Below, in pieces: positions 11,855-23,262 of a stretch of 64,000 bases of DNA. This DNA is from Kofleriaceae bacterium (GTDB taxonomy: Bacteria; Myxococcota_A; Polyangia; Haliangiales; Haliangiaceae): the NCBI GenBank assembly GCA_025357755.1, contig JANXOP010000054.1, positions 1-64,000 on the forward strand, in the 5' to 3' direction. The notes under the pieces were generated by a model. The model was given only the letters and a program-made list of their open reading frames with translations, made no database searches and was not told the DNA's origin. Within the stretch, counting starts at the first letter, position 1. Every line of letters begins with the position of its first letter. Position numbers and translations under genes: made by a program.

Positions 11855-12415
11855 ATGGGCAAAATGACGCCTGCCGGCCTCCGTAGTGCCGCACTGGGCA
11901 CCCAAATCTCAGCGTTGACCTGCGCGCCAGACGGCCTGCAACTGCTGGCCAAGCGCTTGCCCCGCGCGGGCCGCCCAGCCTTTGTCAAACTCCATCCGCA
12001 GACCCTCGATCCGGTCGACGTCGAGCTGCCTTTCCGGTTCATCAAGGCACGCTGGCTGCCCATCAGCACGGTCGATACGGCGTACGCCACGCGCGGACTC
12101 ATCTGGCGGGTGGGCCGATTCGGCCAAGGCCTGTTCGTCTCCAAGTCAAACGGAGGACCGCAGGACATGCCACCGCCGTTCAACGACCCCAAGCTCACCG
12201 TCACCGCCTTCGCCATCAGCCCAGACGAGCGCCTAGCCCTGGTGGGTAACGCAAGCGGGTTTGTCGCGGTGTTTGACACGGCGATGGACAACGAGCGCTT
12301 CGGCCAGCGCCTGCACCGGGGCCATGTGACGGCGGCCTGCTTTGCGCCGGACGGCAAGCAGGCCTTCACCGGCAGCGCGGGCGGCGAGTTGTGCGCCATC
12401 GACCTGCCGCAATGA
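11855..12415 (+). CDS. WD40-like repeat protein
   Basis: ISALTCAPDGLQLLAK, VTAFAISPDERLALVGNASGFVAVFDT, VTAACFAPDGKQAFTGSAGGELCAIDL are WD40/propeller-like blades. ATG 11855 overlaps the end of a truncated upstream frame. Confidence 0.6.
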   Translation: MGKMTPAGLRSAALGTQISALTCAPDGLQLLAKRLPRAGRPAFVKLHPQTLDPVDVELPFRFIKARWLPISTVDTAYATRGLIWRVGRFGQGLFVSKSNGGPQDMPPPFNDPKLTVTAFAISPDERLALVGNASGFVAVFDTAMDNERFGQRLHRGHVTAACFAPDGKQAFTGSAGGELCAIDLPQ

Positions 12416-12770
12416 ACGGCGGCAAGCTACCGTCACCGCCGACCCATGCAGCTCACCGTCGAGCTGCTATCGAGCGCGGGCATGCCCCGATCACACGTGC
12501 GTGCTGCGCTTCACGTTCATGCTGTAGAACCAGCCGGGTAAGACGTTCGTCGTATCGCATGCTGAGCGCCCAGCGTCGGGCAATGGTGATTCTCGCGCGG
12601 ATCGTCAACGAACAGCATGCTGCAGGCTCGTCGCGAACCGCGCGCCCGACGAGCTTCGTGGCTGGCTGGCGGCGGTCCAAATCGCGCTCGCCGATACGCA
12701 GGACCAAGTTCCGAGCGGGGCCAGCCTCCTTGCGACGACCACGCACAAGCTCTCCGAGCAGACGCTGCGC

Positions 12771-15689
<2,919 letters not shown>

Positions 15690-15704
15690 CGCCCACCGGG
15701 TGGG

Positions 15705-16171
15705 GTGCAGCGCCTGCTCGTCGTCCTCGCCGTTCTGTTCGCGTTGCCCCTGATCCGCTCGTCGTGGGCACCCGCGTCTTTCCGCCGTTCGTGATCCATC
15801 GACCGGACGGCACGTATACGGGCATCAGCATCGAGCTGTAGAAGCGCGTCGCAACGGCAGCGAAGCTGACGTACACGATCCGCGAGGCGCCGATTCCATC
15901 GCTGCTCGATCCCGAGACGCACGGCCTCGACGCCGTGGTCTCCCTGCCGATCGCCCAGCGCAATGGGGCCCAGATGGATCTCACCCACGCCTTCTATTCG
16001 ACGGGCCTTTCGATCGCGACGCGCGCCGAACCGACGAGTGGCCTGTTCGCGATCGCATCGAAGATCCTGTCGCTGACCTTTATCAAGTGGCTCGCGATCC
16101 TCGCGAGCGCGCTCTGCGCCGCGGGGCTCGTGGTCTGGAGCGTCGTTCGCTCACCGGAGTTCAAGCCCTAG
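15705..16171 (+). pseudogene. Degraded extracellular-solute-binding/ionotropic glutamate-receptor-like channel gene (truncated)
   Basis: Signal-like start MQRLLVVLAVLFALPLI, frame change near 15750, then DPLVVGTRVFPPFVIHRPDGTYTGISIEL*KRVATAAKLTYTIREAP...GLDAVVSLPIAQRNGAQMDLTHAFYSTGLSIATRAEPTSGLFAIASKILSLTFIKWLAILASALCAAGLVVWSVV. Internal TAG at 15839-15841 where Trp is typical. Confidence 0.8.
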
Positions 16172-16223
16172 CGGTCCGTCAAGATCACGTCGTGCGACTT
16201 CGGCCCCTGACCGGCATCTGTCG

Positions 16224-16538
16224 ATGAAGACCATGTCCAATCCTCGCCTGATGTTCCTGTTGCTCGTGCTCGTTCCGGCAGCCTGCAAGAGCAGCCCTGC
16301 GAACCAGTCCGCCGTCCCTGGCCCTGCACCGAGCAGCCCTGTCACCACCTCCACGTCTACCGCGGGATCCGCGACGGTCGGGTCGACCGAAGAGACGGAG
16401 CGCCTCGACATGTGTTGTTGCGAGGCGACGTTCGCAGGCGAGACACCGCCGAAGCAGCGGGTGATGATGAGCGAGACGCGCTGCCACTCCGCCACGGAAG
16501 ATGGCCTGTGCGTCGCTGCCAAGCTCTGCAAGAAGTAG
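16224..16538 (+). CDS. Small Cys-containing lipoprotein, hypothetical
   Basis: Lipobox-like LVLVPAACKS, 104 aa with CCC cluster. Confidence 0.6.
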   Translation: MKTMSNPRLMFLLLVLVPAACKSSPANQSAVPGPAPSSPVTTSTSTAGSATVGSTEETERLDMCCCEATFAGETPPKQRVMMSETRCHSATEDGLCVAAKLCKK

Positions 16539-16746
16539 CAAGCGCCTCGACGAGGCAGTTCGTGAACGATCTCCTGGTCCTGCGCGTCCGATCGCATCAG
16601 GAACTGACGCTGCTGCGATCACGGCGGCTGCGGGTCCGAGCAGCTCCGGGAATCACGAGCGATCACAGGAACACAGTGCCCGGGGCGAATCGGGTTTCGG
16701 CGGCTTTGCCGCGACGCTGCCAAGTCGCGGGCAGCACGCGCCAGCG

Positions 16747-17871
16747 TCACGCGCGACCGGCGAGACGATCCGCGAGCCGGCGATGATCGAAGCTCCCGAC
16801 CACGTCGCGCGACGGCGCTGGATGCTTCGCCTGGTTCGCGGCATGCGCGAGCTTCATCGCGCGCACCCGCGCTGCGCTCTCGCCGATCCTCCGGCGCAGC
16901 TCGGAGTCGCGCTCCGCGGCCTTCGTCAGCCCCTCGACGGCGAGGCGCTGGTTGTCTTCATTGCAGCACAACAGGATCACGTCGCAACCGGCGCGGATCG
17001 CACCGACCGCCGCATCATCGACACCCATGTGGGCGGCGATCGCCTTCATGTCGAGATCGTCCGAAACGATCACGCCGCGATATCCGAGCCGCGTGCGGAG
17101 TAACCCCGTGATGACCTGCTCCGACAGCGTCGCCGGGCGCTGCGCATCGAGCGCCGCGAACACGACGTGCGCGGTCATGATCATCGGCAAGTTTGCCGCG
17201 GCGGCCGCTTTGAACGGCGCGAGCTCGACCGCCTCGAGCCGCGCCCAGTCGTGATCGATACGCGGCAGCGCGAGGTGCGAATCGGTATCGGTATCGCCGT
17301 GCCCCGGGAAGTGCTTGCCGCACGCGAGGATGCCGGCGGCGTCGAGACCGCGCGCGAACGCGAGCGCGCGGCGCGTGACCGTGGTGGCGTCGTGACCGAA
17401 CGCGCGGTCGCCGATGATCGGATTCGCGGGGTTGGTGTGGACGTCGAGGATCGGCGCGAAATCGAGATCGAGACCGAGCGCGCGGAGCTCGTCGCCGATC
17501 GCGCGGCCGACCTGTTCGGCGAGCTCGGTGTCGAGCGGTGCGGCGAGCCCGTCGTGCGCCATCATCGGCGGCCACATCGTGGCGGGTGCGCGCACGCGCT
17601 GGACGAGGCCACCTTCTTGATCGATCGCGATCAAGGCCGGTGTGCCGTCGGGTGCGGCGAGGTGGAGGCCGCGATTCAGCGCGACGAGCGCGTCGAGATC
17701 ACAGATCTCCTGGGTGACCGCGCCGCCACCACCCACGGTCGAGATCGCGAGGTTGCGCTTGAACAGGATCGAGGCGCCGTAGGTTCCCGCCGAGAGCTGC
17801 TTGGCGAGCTCCTGCGGTAGCGTGGTTCCTTGAAAGCCGACCCACAGCAGCTGACCGACGTCATCGCTCAC
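16747..17871 (-). CDS. nagZ: Glycoside hydrolase family 3 beta-N-acetylhexosaminidase
   Basis: IDQEGGLVQRV, DFAPILDVHTNPANPIIGDRAFG, GILACGKHFPGHGDTDTDSH, GVIVSDDLDMKAI. Start GTG 17871. Confidence 0.93.
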   Translation of the reverse strand: MSDDVGQLLWVGFQGTTLPQELAKQLSAGTYGASILFKRNLAISTVGGGGAVTQEICDLDALVALNRGLHLAAPDGTPALIAIDQEGGLVQRVRAPATMWPPMMAHDGLAAPLDTELAEQVGRAIGDELRALGLDLDFAPILDVHTNPANPIIGDRAFGHDATTVTRRALAFARGLDAAGILACGKHFPGHGDTDTDSHLALPRIDHDWARLEAVELAPFKAAAAANLPMIMTAHVVFAALDAQRPATLSEQVITGLLRTRLGYRGVIVSDDLDMKAIAAHMGVDDAAVGAIRAGCDVILLCCNEDNQRLAVEGLTKAAERDSELRRRIGESAARVRAMKLAHAANQAKHPAPSRDVVGSFDHRRLADRLAGRA

Positions 17872-17894
17872 GCGGCGACAGTAGCACTGCGGCG

Positions 17895-18881
17895 TCAGCG
17901 CGGAAACGAGGTCGCTTCGCCGGCGAGCTCGAGCCGTTGCGCCTGTGCGGTCGCGGTGTAGACGAGGATGGTTCGAACCGTCGCGAACTGCAGGGCGAGC
18001 ACGAGCTCGCGTCGACCATCGCCATCGACATCGACGACGCCGAGCACGTCCATCGTGACCCGCGATTTCGGATCGACCGCCTTGCCCGGCTCGGCCTCGG
18101 CGTCGAGCTTGACGCCATACAGCTCGTACTTCGGCTCGCACGCGGCGGTCGAGGTCGGCGACGAGGTCCACTCGGTGGCCGGCGAGCGCGATCCGTCGAG
18201 CACGCCGGCGAACGGGAACGATTCGATCCGGCCATCGCCGTCGATATCGACCGCCAGCTGATCGCCAGAGATGCAGGCGCCACCGGTGACGTACGTGGGC
18301 GTCGCGGGTGGATCATCGGGATGCACGACATCACCGATCGCGATGCCGCAGCTGTTCGTTGCTTGTCCGCACTTCAGATCTTCGGACCGCGTCGAGATGT
18401 CGCCCGGCTTGGGCTGCGCGACCACCGACGAAGCGAACGTGCACGGTGACGCGCCGGCATACGCGCCCGCGGCCACCGCTTGCGGCAAGCCGACATCGAC
18501 GATGCCCATCGTGTCGAACACGCCGGCGAGCTTGCCGTCGACGCCGAGCACCACGAACCGAGGGACGCTTCCGCGCTCGACCGCCGAGGTCATGTCGGCA
18601 GGGTTGTCGGTCCACGTCACGGAGCGCATCGCGATCGGCGCGACCGCTGGCCGGCCGCCGGCACCTTGCGGGCACATCTCGCCGATCAACACCTGTCGAC
18701 CACCACCACGGATCCCGGAGGGCGCCGCATGCATCCGGTTCACGTTGCCGTTCGGCTCGCCGCCAGGCCCCGGTGGGACCTTCAGCGTGGGTACACACGA
18801 AATGACCGCAGAGATCAGCACGGGCCAGGCAACGCGAGGCAGCGGGCCACGGTCTTTAGCAGGCGGCATTTCGAGCACCAT
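17895..18881 (-). CDS. Secreted VCBS/FG-GAP-like repeat protein, hypothetical
   Basis: Signal-like N-terminus; DIDGDGRIESF and VDVDGDGRRELVLAL calcium-loop-like motifs. Confidence 0.6.
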   Translation of the reverse strand: MVLEMPPAKDRGPLPRVAWPVLISAVISCVPTLKVPPGPGGEPNGNVNRMHAAPSGIRGGGRQVLIGEMCPQGAGGRPAVAPIAMRSVTWTDNPADMTSAVERGSVPRFVVLGVDGKLAGVFDTMGIVDVGLPQAVAAGAYAGASPCTFASSVVAQPKPGDISTRSEDLKCGQATNSCGIAIGDVVHPDDPPATPTYVTGGACISGDQLAVDIDGDGRIESFPFAGVLDGSRSPATEWTSSPTSTAACEPKYELYGVKLDAEAEPGKAVDPKSRVTMDVLGVVDVDGDGRRELVLALQFATVRTILVYTATAQAQRLELAGEATSFPR

Positions 18882-18994
18882 AACGGTCAGATCGCGGACC
18901 CGCCAATTAAGGATGCTCGCGATTGACCCCGTTCCAACCGGATGCCTATAGTCCGCCGCAAGTTCGCGATGCTCCCAAAAACCTCGCCATATCC

Positions 18995-20827
18995 ATGCGT
19001 TACTTAGCAAAGACCTTCCTCGCGAGCATCGTGTTCCTCGGCGTCATCGGCGACGTCGCTTCCGCCCAGATGGGAGGCGGCATGCCGATGGGCGGAGGCC
19101 CACAAGGTGGCATGACGCCTTCGGGTGAAGAGAAGAAGGAGGGCGTGGCCGAAGCGGCACCGAAGACGCCCGCTCTCCTCCCGACCGCACCGGATCTGCC
19201 GGCACCGAAAGGTCGTCGCAAGCGCTTCCAGCTGTTCGAGCTCGGTGGCTACTACCGGATGCGAACCGATTGGTTCAAGAACTTCAACCTCGGCTTCCGC
19301 GACGAGGATTCCCTCGGGGGCGCGCCGTTCCCGCGCGCCCAGTCGTGTAACTCGACGACCTTGAACCATCCGTGTGACGACACCTTGTCGAGCACGAACA
19401 TGCGGCTCCGGCTCGAGCCGGTGTTCAACATCGACGAAGACACCTCGGTCCACATGCAGGCCGACGTCTACGACAACCTGGTGCTCGGCTCGACGCCGTA
19501 CGGCGAGAACCTCTCGGGCGTCTACTCGACGACGAACCGTCCGCCGATCGGCGCTTTCGGCAACACGCAAGCCACGTCGATCGCCGGCGTCAACAACACG
19601 AGCTCGGCGTTCACCGTCAAGCGCGCGTGGGCCGAGGTCGGCGTTCCGCTCGGTGTCATCAAGGCCGGCCGCATGCCCAACCACTGGGGTATGGGCATGC
19701 TCTACAACGGCGGCGGCAAGGATCCGATCAGCGGCGAGTACAACTACAACGCCGATTACGGCGACACCGTCGACCGCGTGAGCTTCTCTGCGGAGATTCC
19801 GGGCACGGGCCTCCGCGCGATGATCGCCTCGGATTGGGACATCTCGCGCCTGATCTCGAGCCAGACCGACGCCAACACGGGGCATGAAGGCCACGCCTTC
19901 AACCTCGACAATAACGACGACATGAACAGCTGGGTCGGCGTGATCTCGAAGATGGACGAGCCGCAGAAGTTCAAGGATGCCGTCGACCGTGGAGAGACCG
20001 TCGTGAACTACGGCGCGTACTTCGAATACAAGACCCAGCAGTGGGACTACGACCTCACGAACTTCAAGTTCGGTGGTGCGTTCGATCCAGCGGCGTTCGT
20101 GCCGCGTGGGTTGAAGACGTACAGTCCCGACCTCTGGGGCAAGCTCGCGAGCGGCGCGCACACGCTCGAAGGCGAATTCGCGGGCCAGTTCGGCACGCTC
20201 GCGACGCTCACCGATCAGGGCATCACGGGCTCCTCGACGATCCGCAAGTTCGGTGGCGTCGGTCGCTACACGTTCAAGGGGCTCGAGGGCAAGCTCCGCC
20301 TGGGAGTGGAAGGTGGCTTTGCCACCGGTGATCAGTGGGACAACACGGTCGCGGGTAAGACGAACGTCGCATACGCCAACCTCCTCGGAGATCCGGCGGT
20401 CTGCACCGCGAACCACGGCTGCACGCTCACGCAGTTCATGTTCAACCGCGATTACCAGGTCGACTTGATCCTCTGGCACGAGCTCTACGGCGCGGTCACG
20501 AACGCCGCGTACGCCAAGCCGTTCCTCCAGTACGACATCACCAAGTCCATCATGCTCAAGTTCTCGAACGTGACCTCCTTCGCCCTCAAGCCCGTCTCGA
20601 CGCCCGGTAACGGCACCGTGTACGGCACGGAGTTCGACGGTGACATCGGGTACAACGGCAACCACATCTTTGCCGGGATCTCGTACGGCGTGCTGTTCGC
20701 GTTCAGCGCGCTCAGCCACCCTGACAGCACCTCGCTCGGTGGCCCGGGGCTCGGCTATGGCACGGGCAACATCGGTGATGCCGGCACGGCACACACGATT
20801 CAGTCGCGGCTTGTTCTGACGTTCTGA
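18995..20827 (+). CDS. Outer-membrane beta-barrel/porin-like protein (TIGR04551-like)
   Basis: Signal peptide MRYLAKTFLASIVFLGVIGDVASA, beta-rich repeats, C-terminal IQSRLVLTF ending in aromatic residue. Confidence 0.7.
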   Translation: MRYLAKTFLASIVFLGVIGDVASAQMGGGMPMGGGPQGGMTPSGEEKKEGVAEAAPKTPALLPTAPDLPAPKGRRKRFQLFELGGYYRMRTDWFKNFNLGFRDEDSLGGAPFPRAQSCNSTTLNHPCDDTLSSTNMRLRLEPVFNIDEDTSVHMQADVYDNLVLGSTPYGENLSGVYSTTNRPPIGAFGNTQATSIAGVNNTSSAFTVKRAWAEVGVPLGVIKAGRMPNHWGMGMLYNGGGKDPISGEYNYNADYGDTVDRVSFSAEIPGTGLRAMIASDWDISRLISSQTDANTGHEGHAFNLDNNDDMNSWVGVISKMDEPQKFKDAVDRGETVVNYGAYFEYKTQQWDYDLTNFKFGGAFDPAAFVPRGLKTYSPDLWGKLASGAHTLEGEFAGQFGTLATLTDQGITGSSTIRKFGGVGRYTFKGLEGKLRLGVEGGFATGDQWDNTVAGKTNVAYANLLGDPAVCTANHGCTLTQFMFNRDYQVDLILWHELYGAVTNAAYAKPFLQYDITKSIMLKFSNVTSFALKPVSTPGNGTVYGTEFDGDIGYNGNHIFAGISYGVLFAFSALSHPDSTSLGGPGLGYGTGNIGDAGTAHTIQSRLVLTF

Positions 20828-20839
20828 TAAAACTACGGC

Positions 20840-22792
20840 GTGCCGAGGCCGCGCATCTCGTTGGTGATCGGGTCGATCTGCTGCATCGGCTCGGTCGTCG
20901 CGTGCGGCCACGACCCCGCGAGCACGCCCGATGCGGTGATCACCGGCGATGCGCCGGTCGCGGTGCGGCCGACCGGCCACAGCTCGTCGATCGCGGTCAG
21001 CGCGAACGGCAAGACGCTCTATGTCGTCAACGCCGATGCCGATTCGGTCTCGGTGATCGATACGGCCACGCGCGCGCTCGTGGCCGAGGTCCACCTCGGT
21101 CCTGCACCCACGCTCGCGGGCGATGGCTCGTTCACGCCCAACGTGATGCCGCGCGCGCTCGCCCTGTCACCGGATGGCGCCACGCTCTTCATCACGGGCG
21201 AGCGGGATGGCAAGGTCTACGCGCTCGATGCGGGCACGATGGCGGTGACCGCATCGGTGATCTGCAGCGAGCCGATCGGCGTCGTCGCAGCGCGCGATGC
21301 GGTCTACGTCGCGTGCACGCAGGATGCGATGATCGTGAAGCTCGATGCGCAGACCCTCGCACCGCTCGCCCGGACCCAGCTCGCGAGCACACCGTGGGGC
21401 CTCGCCTGGGCAGCCGACGGGTCGCTCGTAGTGTCGCTGTTCTTTGGCCCCGGTGCGACCGTCCTCGATCCGGCCACGCTCGCGATCACCGCGCAATGGA
21501 CGGTGCCGGTGGTCGCACCGCGTAGCGACGCGCGGCTCGCACATGGCCAACCACGCGGGTTCTACGATCTCGCGGCGCGTCCTGGCACGCACGACGTGTG
21601 GCTCGTCCACGAGCTGCTCGGCACCGATAGCGCTCAACCCGCCTTGGATTTCGAACGCACCGCGTTTCCCGCGATCTCGATCGTCTCCGGTGGCGCATTC
21701 ACCACGACGCTGTCGACCGATGCGCAAGATGTGCCCGGTATCGATGGCTCGATCGGCGACGTGGTCTCGGGTCCGCACGCGATCGAGTTCACCCACGATG
21801 GCGCGTTCGCGCTGGTCGTCGATACCAACAGCGAAGATCTCCTCGCGGTCTCGAGTGCGCGCGTCGAAGCGGCGCTCGCGCGGCCCCTGCCCGGTCACAT
21901 GCCCGAGGGTATCGCGATCGCCCCGGATGACAGCGTCGCGTATCTCGACGAACGCAACACGGGCGACGTCGCCGTCGTGAAGCTCGCGCGCACGGGCAAT
22001 GGCATCAGCCTCGCCGTCGAGGGCCCGCCGATCGCGCGCCTGACCTCGGACCCGATGCCCGCGCAGATGCGGCTCGGTCAGCATCTGTTTTATTCGGCGA
22101 ACAGCGACGAGTACCCGATCACGAAGAACCACTGGATCGCGTGCGCGACCTGTCACATGGAAGGCCGCAGCGATCAGGTGACCTGGTTGTTCGCGCAAGG
22201 ACCGCGCGATACCCCGTCGAACGCGGGCGGCACGATTGGCACGGGCTTCTTGTTCCGCACCGCCGATCGCACCCAGGTCGCGGACTACTGGCACACCATC
22301 AACACCGAACAAGGTGGCAGCTTCGATCCGACCGCGCAGGCCACGTTGCTCGCGGCGCTCCAGGCGTATGTCGATCACGCGCTGCCGCTGCCGGTACCGC
22401 CCGCGACCGATGCGACGAAGGTCGCGCGAGGCGCCGAGTTGTTCGCGCGTGCAGATGTCGGCTGCGCGACCTGCCACAGCGGTCCGCGGTTCACCGATTC
22501 GGGTGCCGGCAATCCCACCCTCGATCTCGGCGGCCCGATCACGCTGCACGCTGTCGGGACGTGCAACCCGGCCGATGTCGCGCACCAAGATCTCGCCGGT
22601 CACACGCGCGCGGCCTGCATGTTCGATACGCCCTCGCTCGACGGCATCGCCTCGTCACCGCCGTACTTTCACGACGGGCGCGCGGCGACGCTGCACGATG
22701 CCCTCGAGATGACCCGTGGCGTGATGGGCGACATCACGATGTTGTCGCCGGCGGACGAGGACGCGCTCGTCGAGTACCTGAGGTCGCTGTGA
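20840..22792 (+). CDS. YVTN-type beta-propeller fused to di-heme cytochrome c peroxidase-like domain, lipoprotein
   Basis: Lipobox-like SVVACGH; propeller repeats (GKTLYVVNADADSVSVIDTAT); two CxxCH heme motifs CATCH at 22142-22156 and 22463-22477. Confidence 0.88.
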   Translation: MPRPRISLVIGSICCIGSVVACGHDPASTPDAVITGDAPVAVRPTGHSSSIAVSANGKTLYVVNADADSVSVIDTATRALVAEVHLGPAPTLAGDGSFTPNVMPRALALSPDGATLFITGERDGKVYALDAGTMAVTASVICSEPIGVVAARDAVYVACTQDAMIVKLDAQTLAPLARTQLASTPWGLAWAADGSLVVSLFFGPGATVLDPATLAITAQWTVPVVAPRSDARLAHGQPRGFYDLAARPGTHDVWLVHELLGTDSAQPALDFERTAFPAISIVSGGAFTTTLSTDAQDVPGIDGSIGDVVSGPHAIEFTHDGAFALVVDTNSEDLLAVSSARVEAALARPLPGHMPEGIAIAPDDSVAYLDERNTGDVAVVKLARTGNGISLAVEGPPIARLTSDPMPAQMRLGQHLFYSANSDEYPITKNHWIACATCHMEGRSDQVTWLFAQGPRDTPSNAGGTIGTGFLFRTADRTQVADYWHTINTEQGGSFDPTAQATLLAALQAYVDHALPLPVPPATDATKVARGAELFARADVGCATCHSGPRFTDSGAGNPTLDLGGPITLHAVGTCNPADVAHQDLAGHTRAACMFDTPSLDGIASSPPYFHDGRAATLHDALEMTRGVMGDITMLSPADEDALVEYLRSL

Positions 22793-23262
22793 AGTTCCTC
22801 CTCTGCATGCTCGCGTGCGCATGCGGAGATCATCGGGCAGCCGCGATCGACGGCGCCGCGCCGAGCGACGCGGCGAGAGCGTGTGCCGGGGTGTTCACCG
22901 GCAACTTCTCCGAGACCGCGTCCACGGTCGCGGCCTGCGCCACGCTCGATGGCGGCAGCTTCACGCTGACCCTGCCGGCCCCGAGCCTGACCGCCGGGCT
23001 CGTCGTGGCGATTCCGGTCACGGGCGACACGGCGACCTCGCAGACCGCGACCGGCTGGCGCGTGAAGGCGACGCGAATGGTCGATCACGATCTGTGCGTG
23101 CTCGATGCCGGCGATGCGGTCGTGCCGCACGGCAGCTTCGCGCTCGCGCTCACCAGCACGAACCCGCCACACGGCACGCTCGCGCTCGATCAGCCCGTGC
23201 GCGCCGCGGCGCTCGCAGCTTGTGGCGATCCGTTGACCGAGCACGTCGAGATCACGTTCTGA
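22789..23262 (+). CDS. Small hypothetical lipoprotein
   Basis: GTG overlaps upstream stop (GTGA); MKFLLCMLACACGD lipobox-like; 157 aa. Confidence 0.7.
   Translation: MKFLLCMLACACGDHRAAAIDGAAPSDAARACAGVFTGNFSETASTVAACATLDGGSFTLTLPAPSLTAGLVVAIPVTGDTATSQTATGWRVKATRMVDHDLCVLDAGDAVVPHGSFALALTSTNPPHGTLALDQPVRAAALAACGDPLTEHVEITF

Noticed and set aside
12453-12746. Possible transposase or recombinase remnant upstream of the kinase
   Set aside because: Neither frame shows DDE, HUH or tyrosine recombinase motifs; only a vague Arg-rich peptide.
19004-21094. 696-aa minus-strand ORF
   Set aside because: Low-complexity antisense to the beta-barrel and heme protein genes; no recognizable domain.
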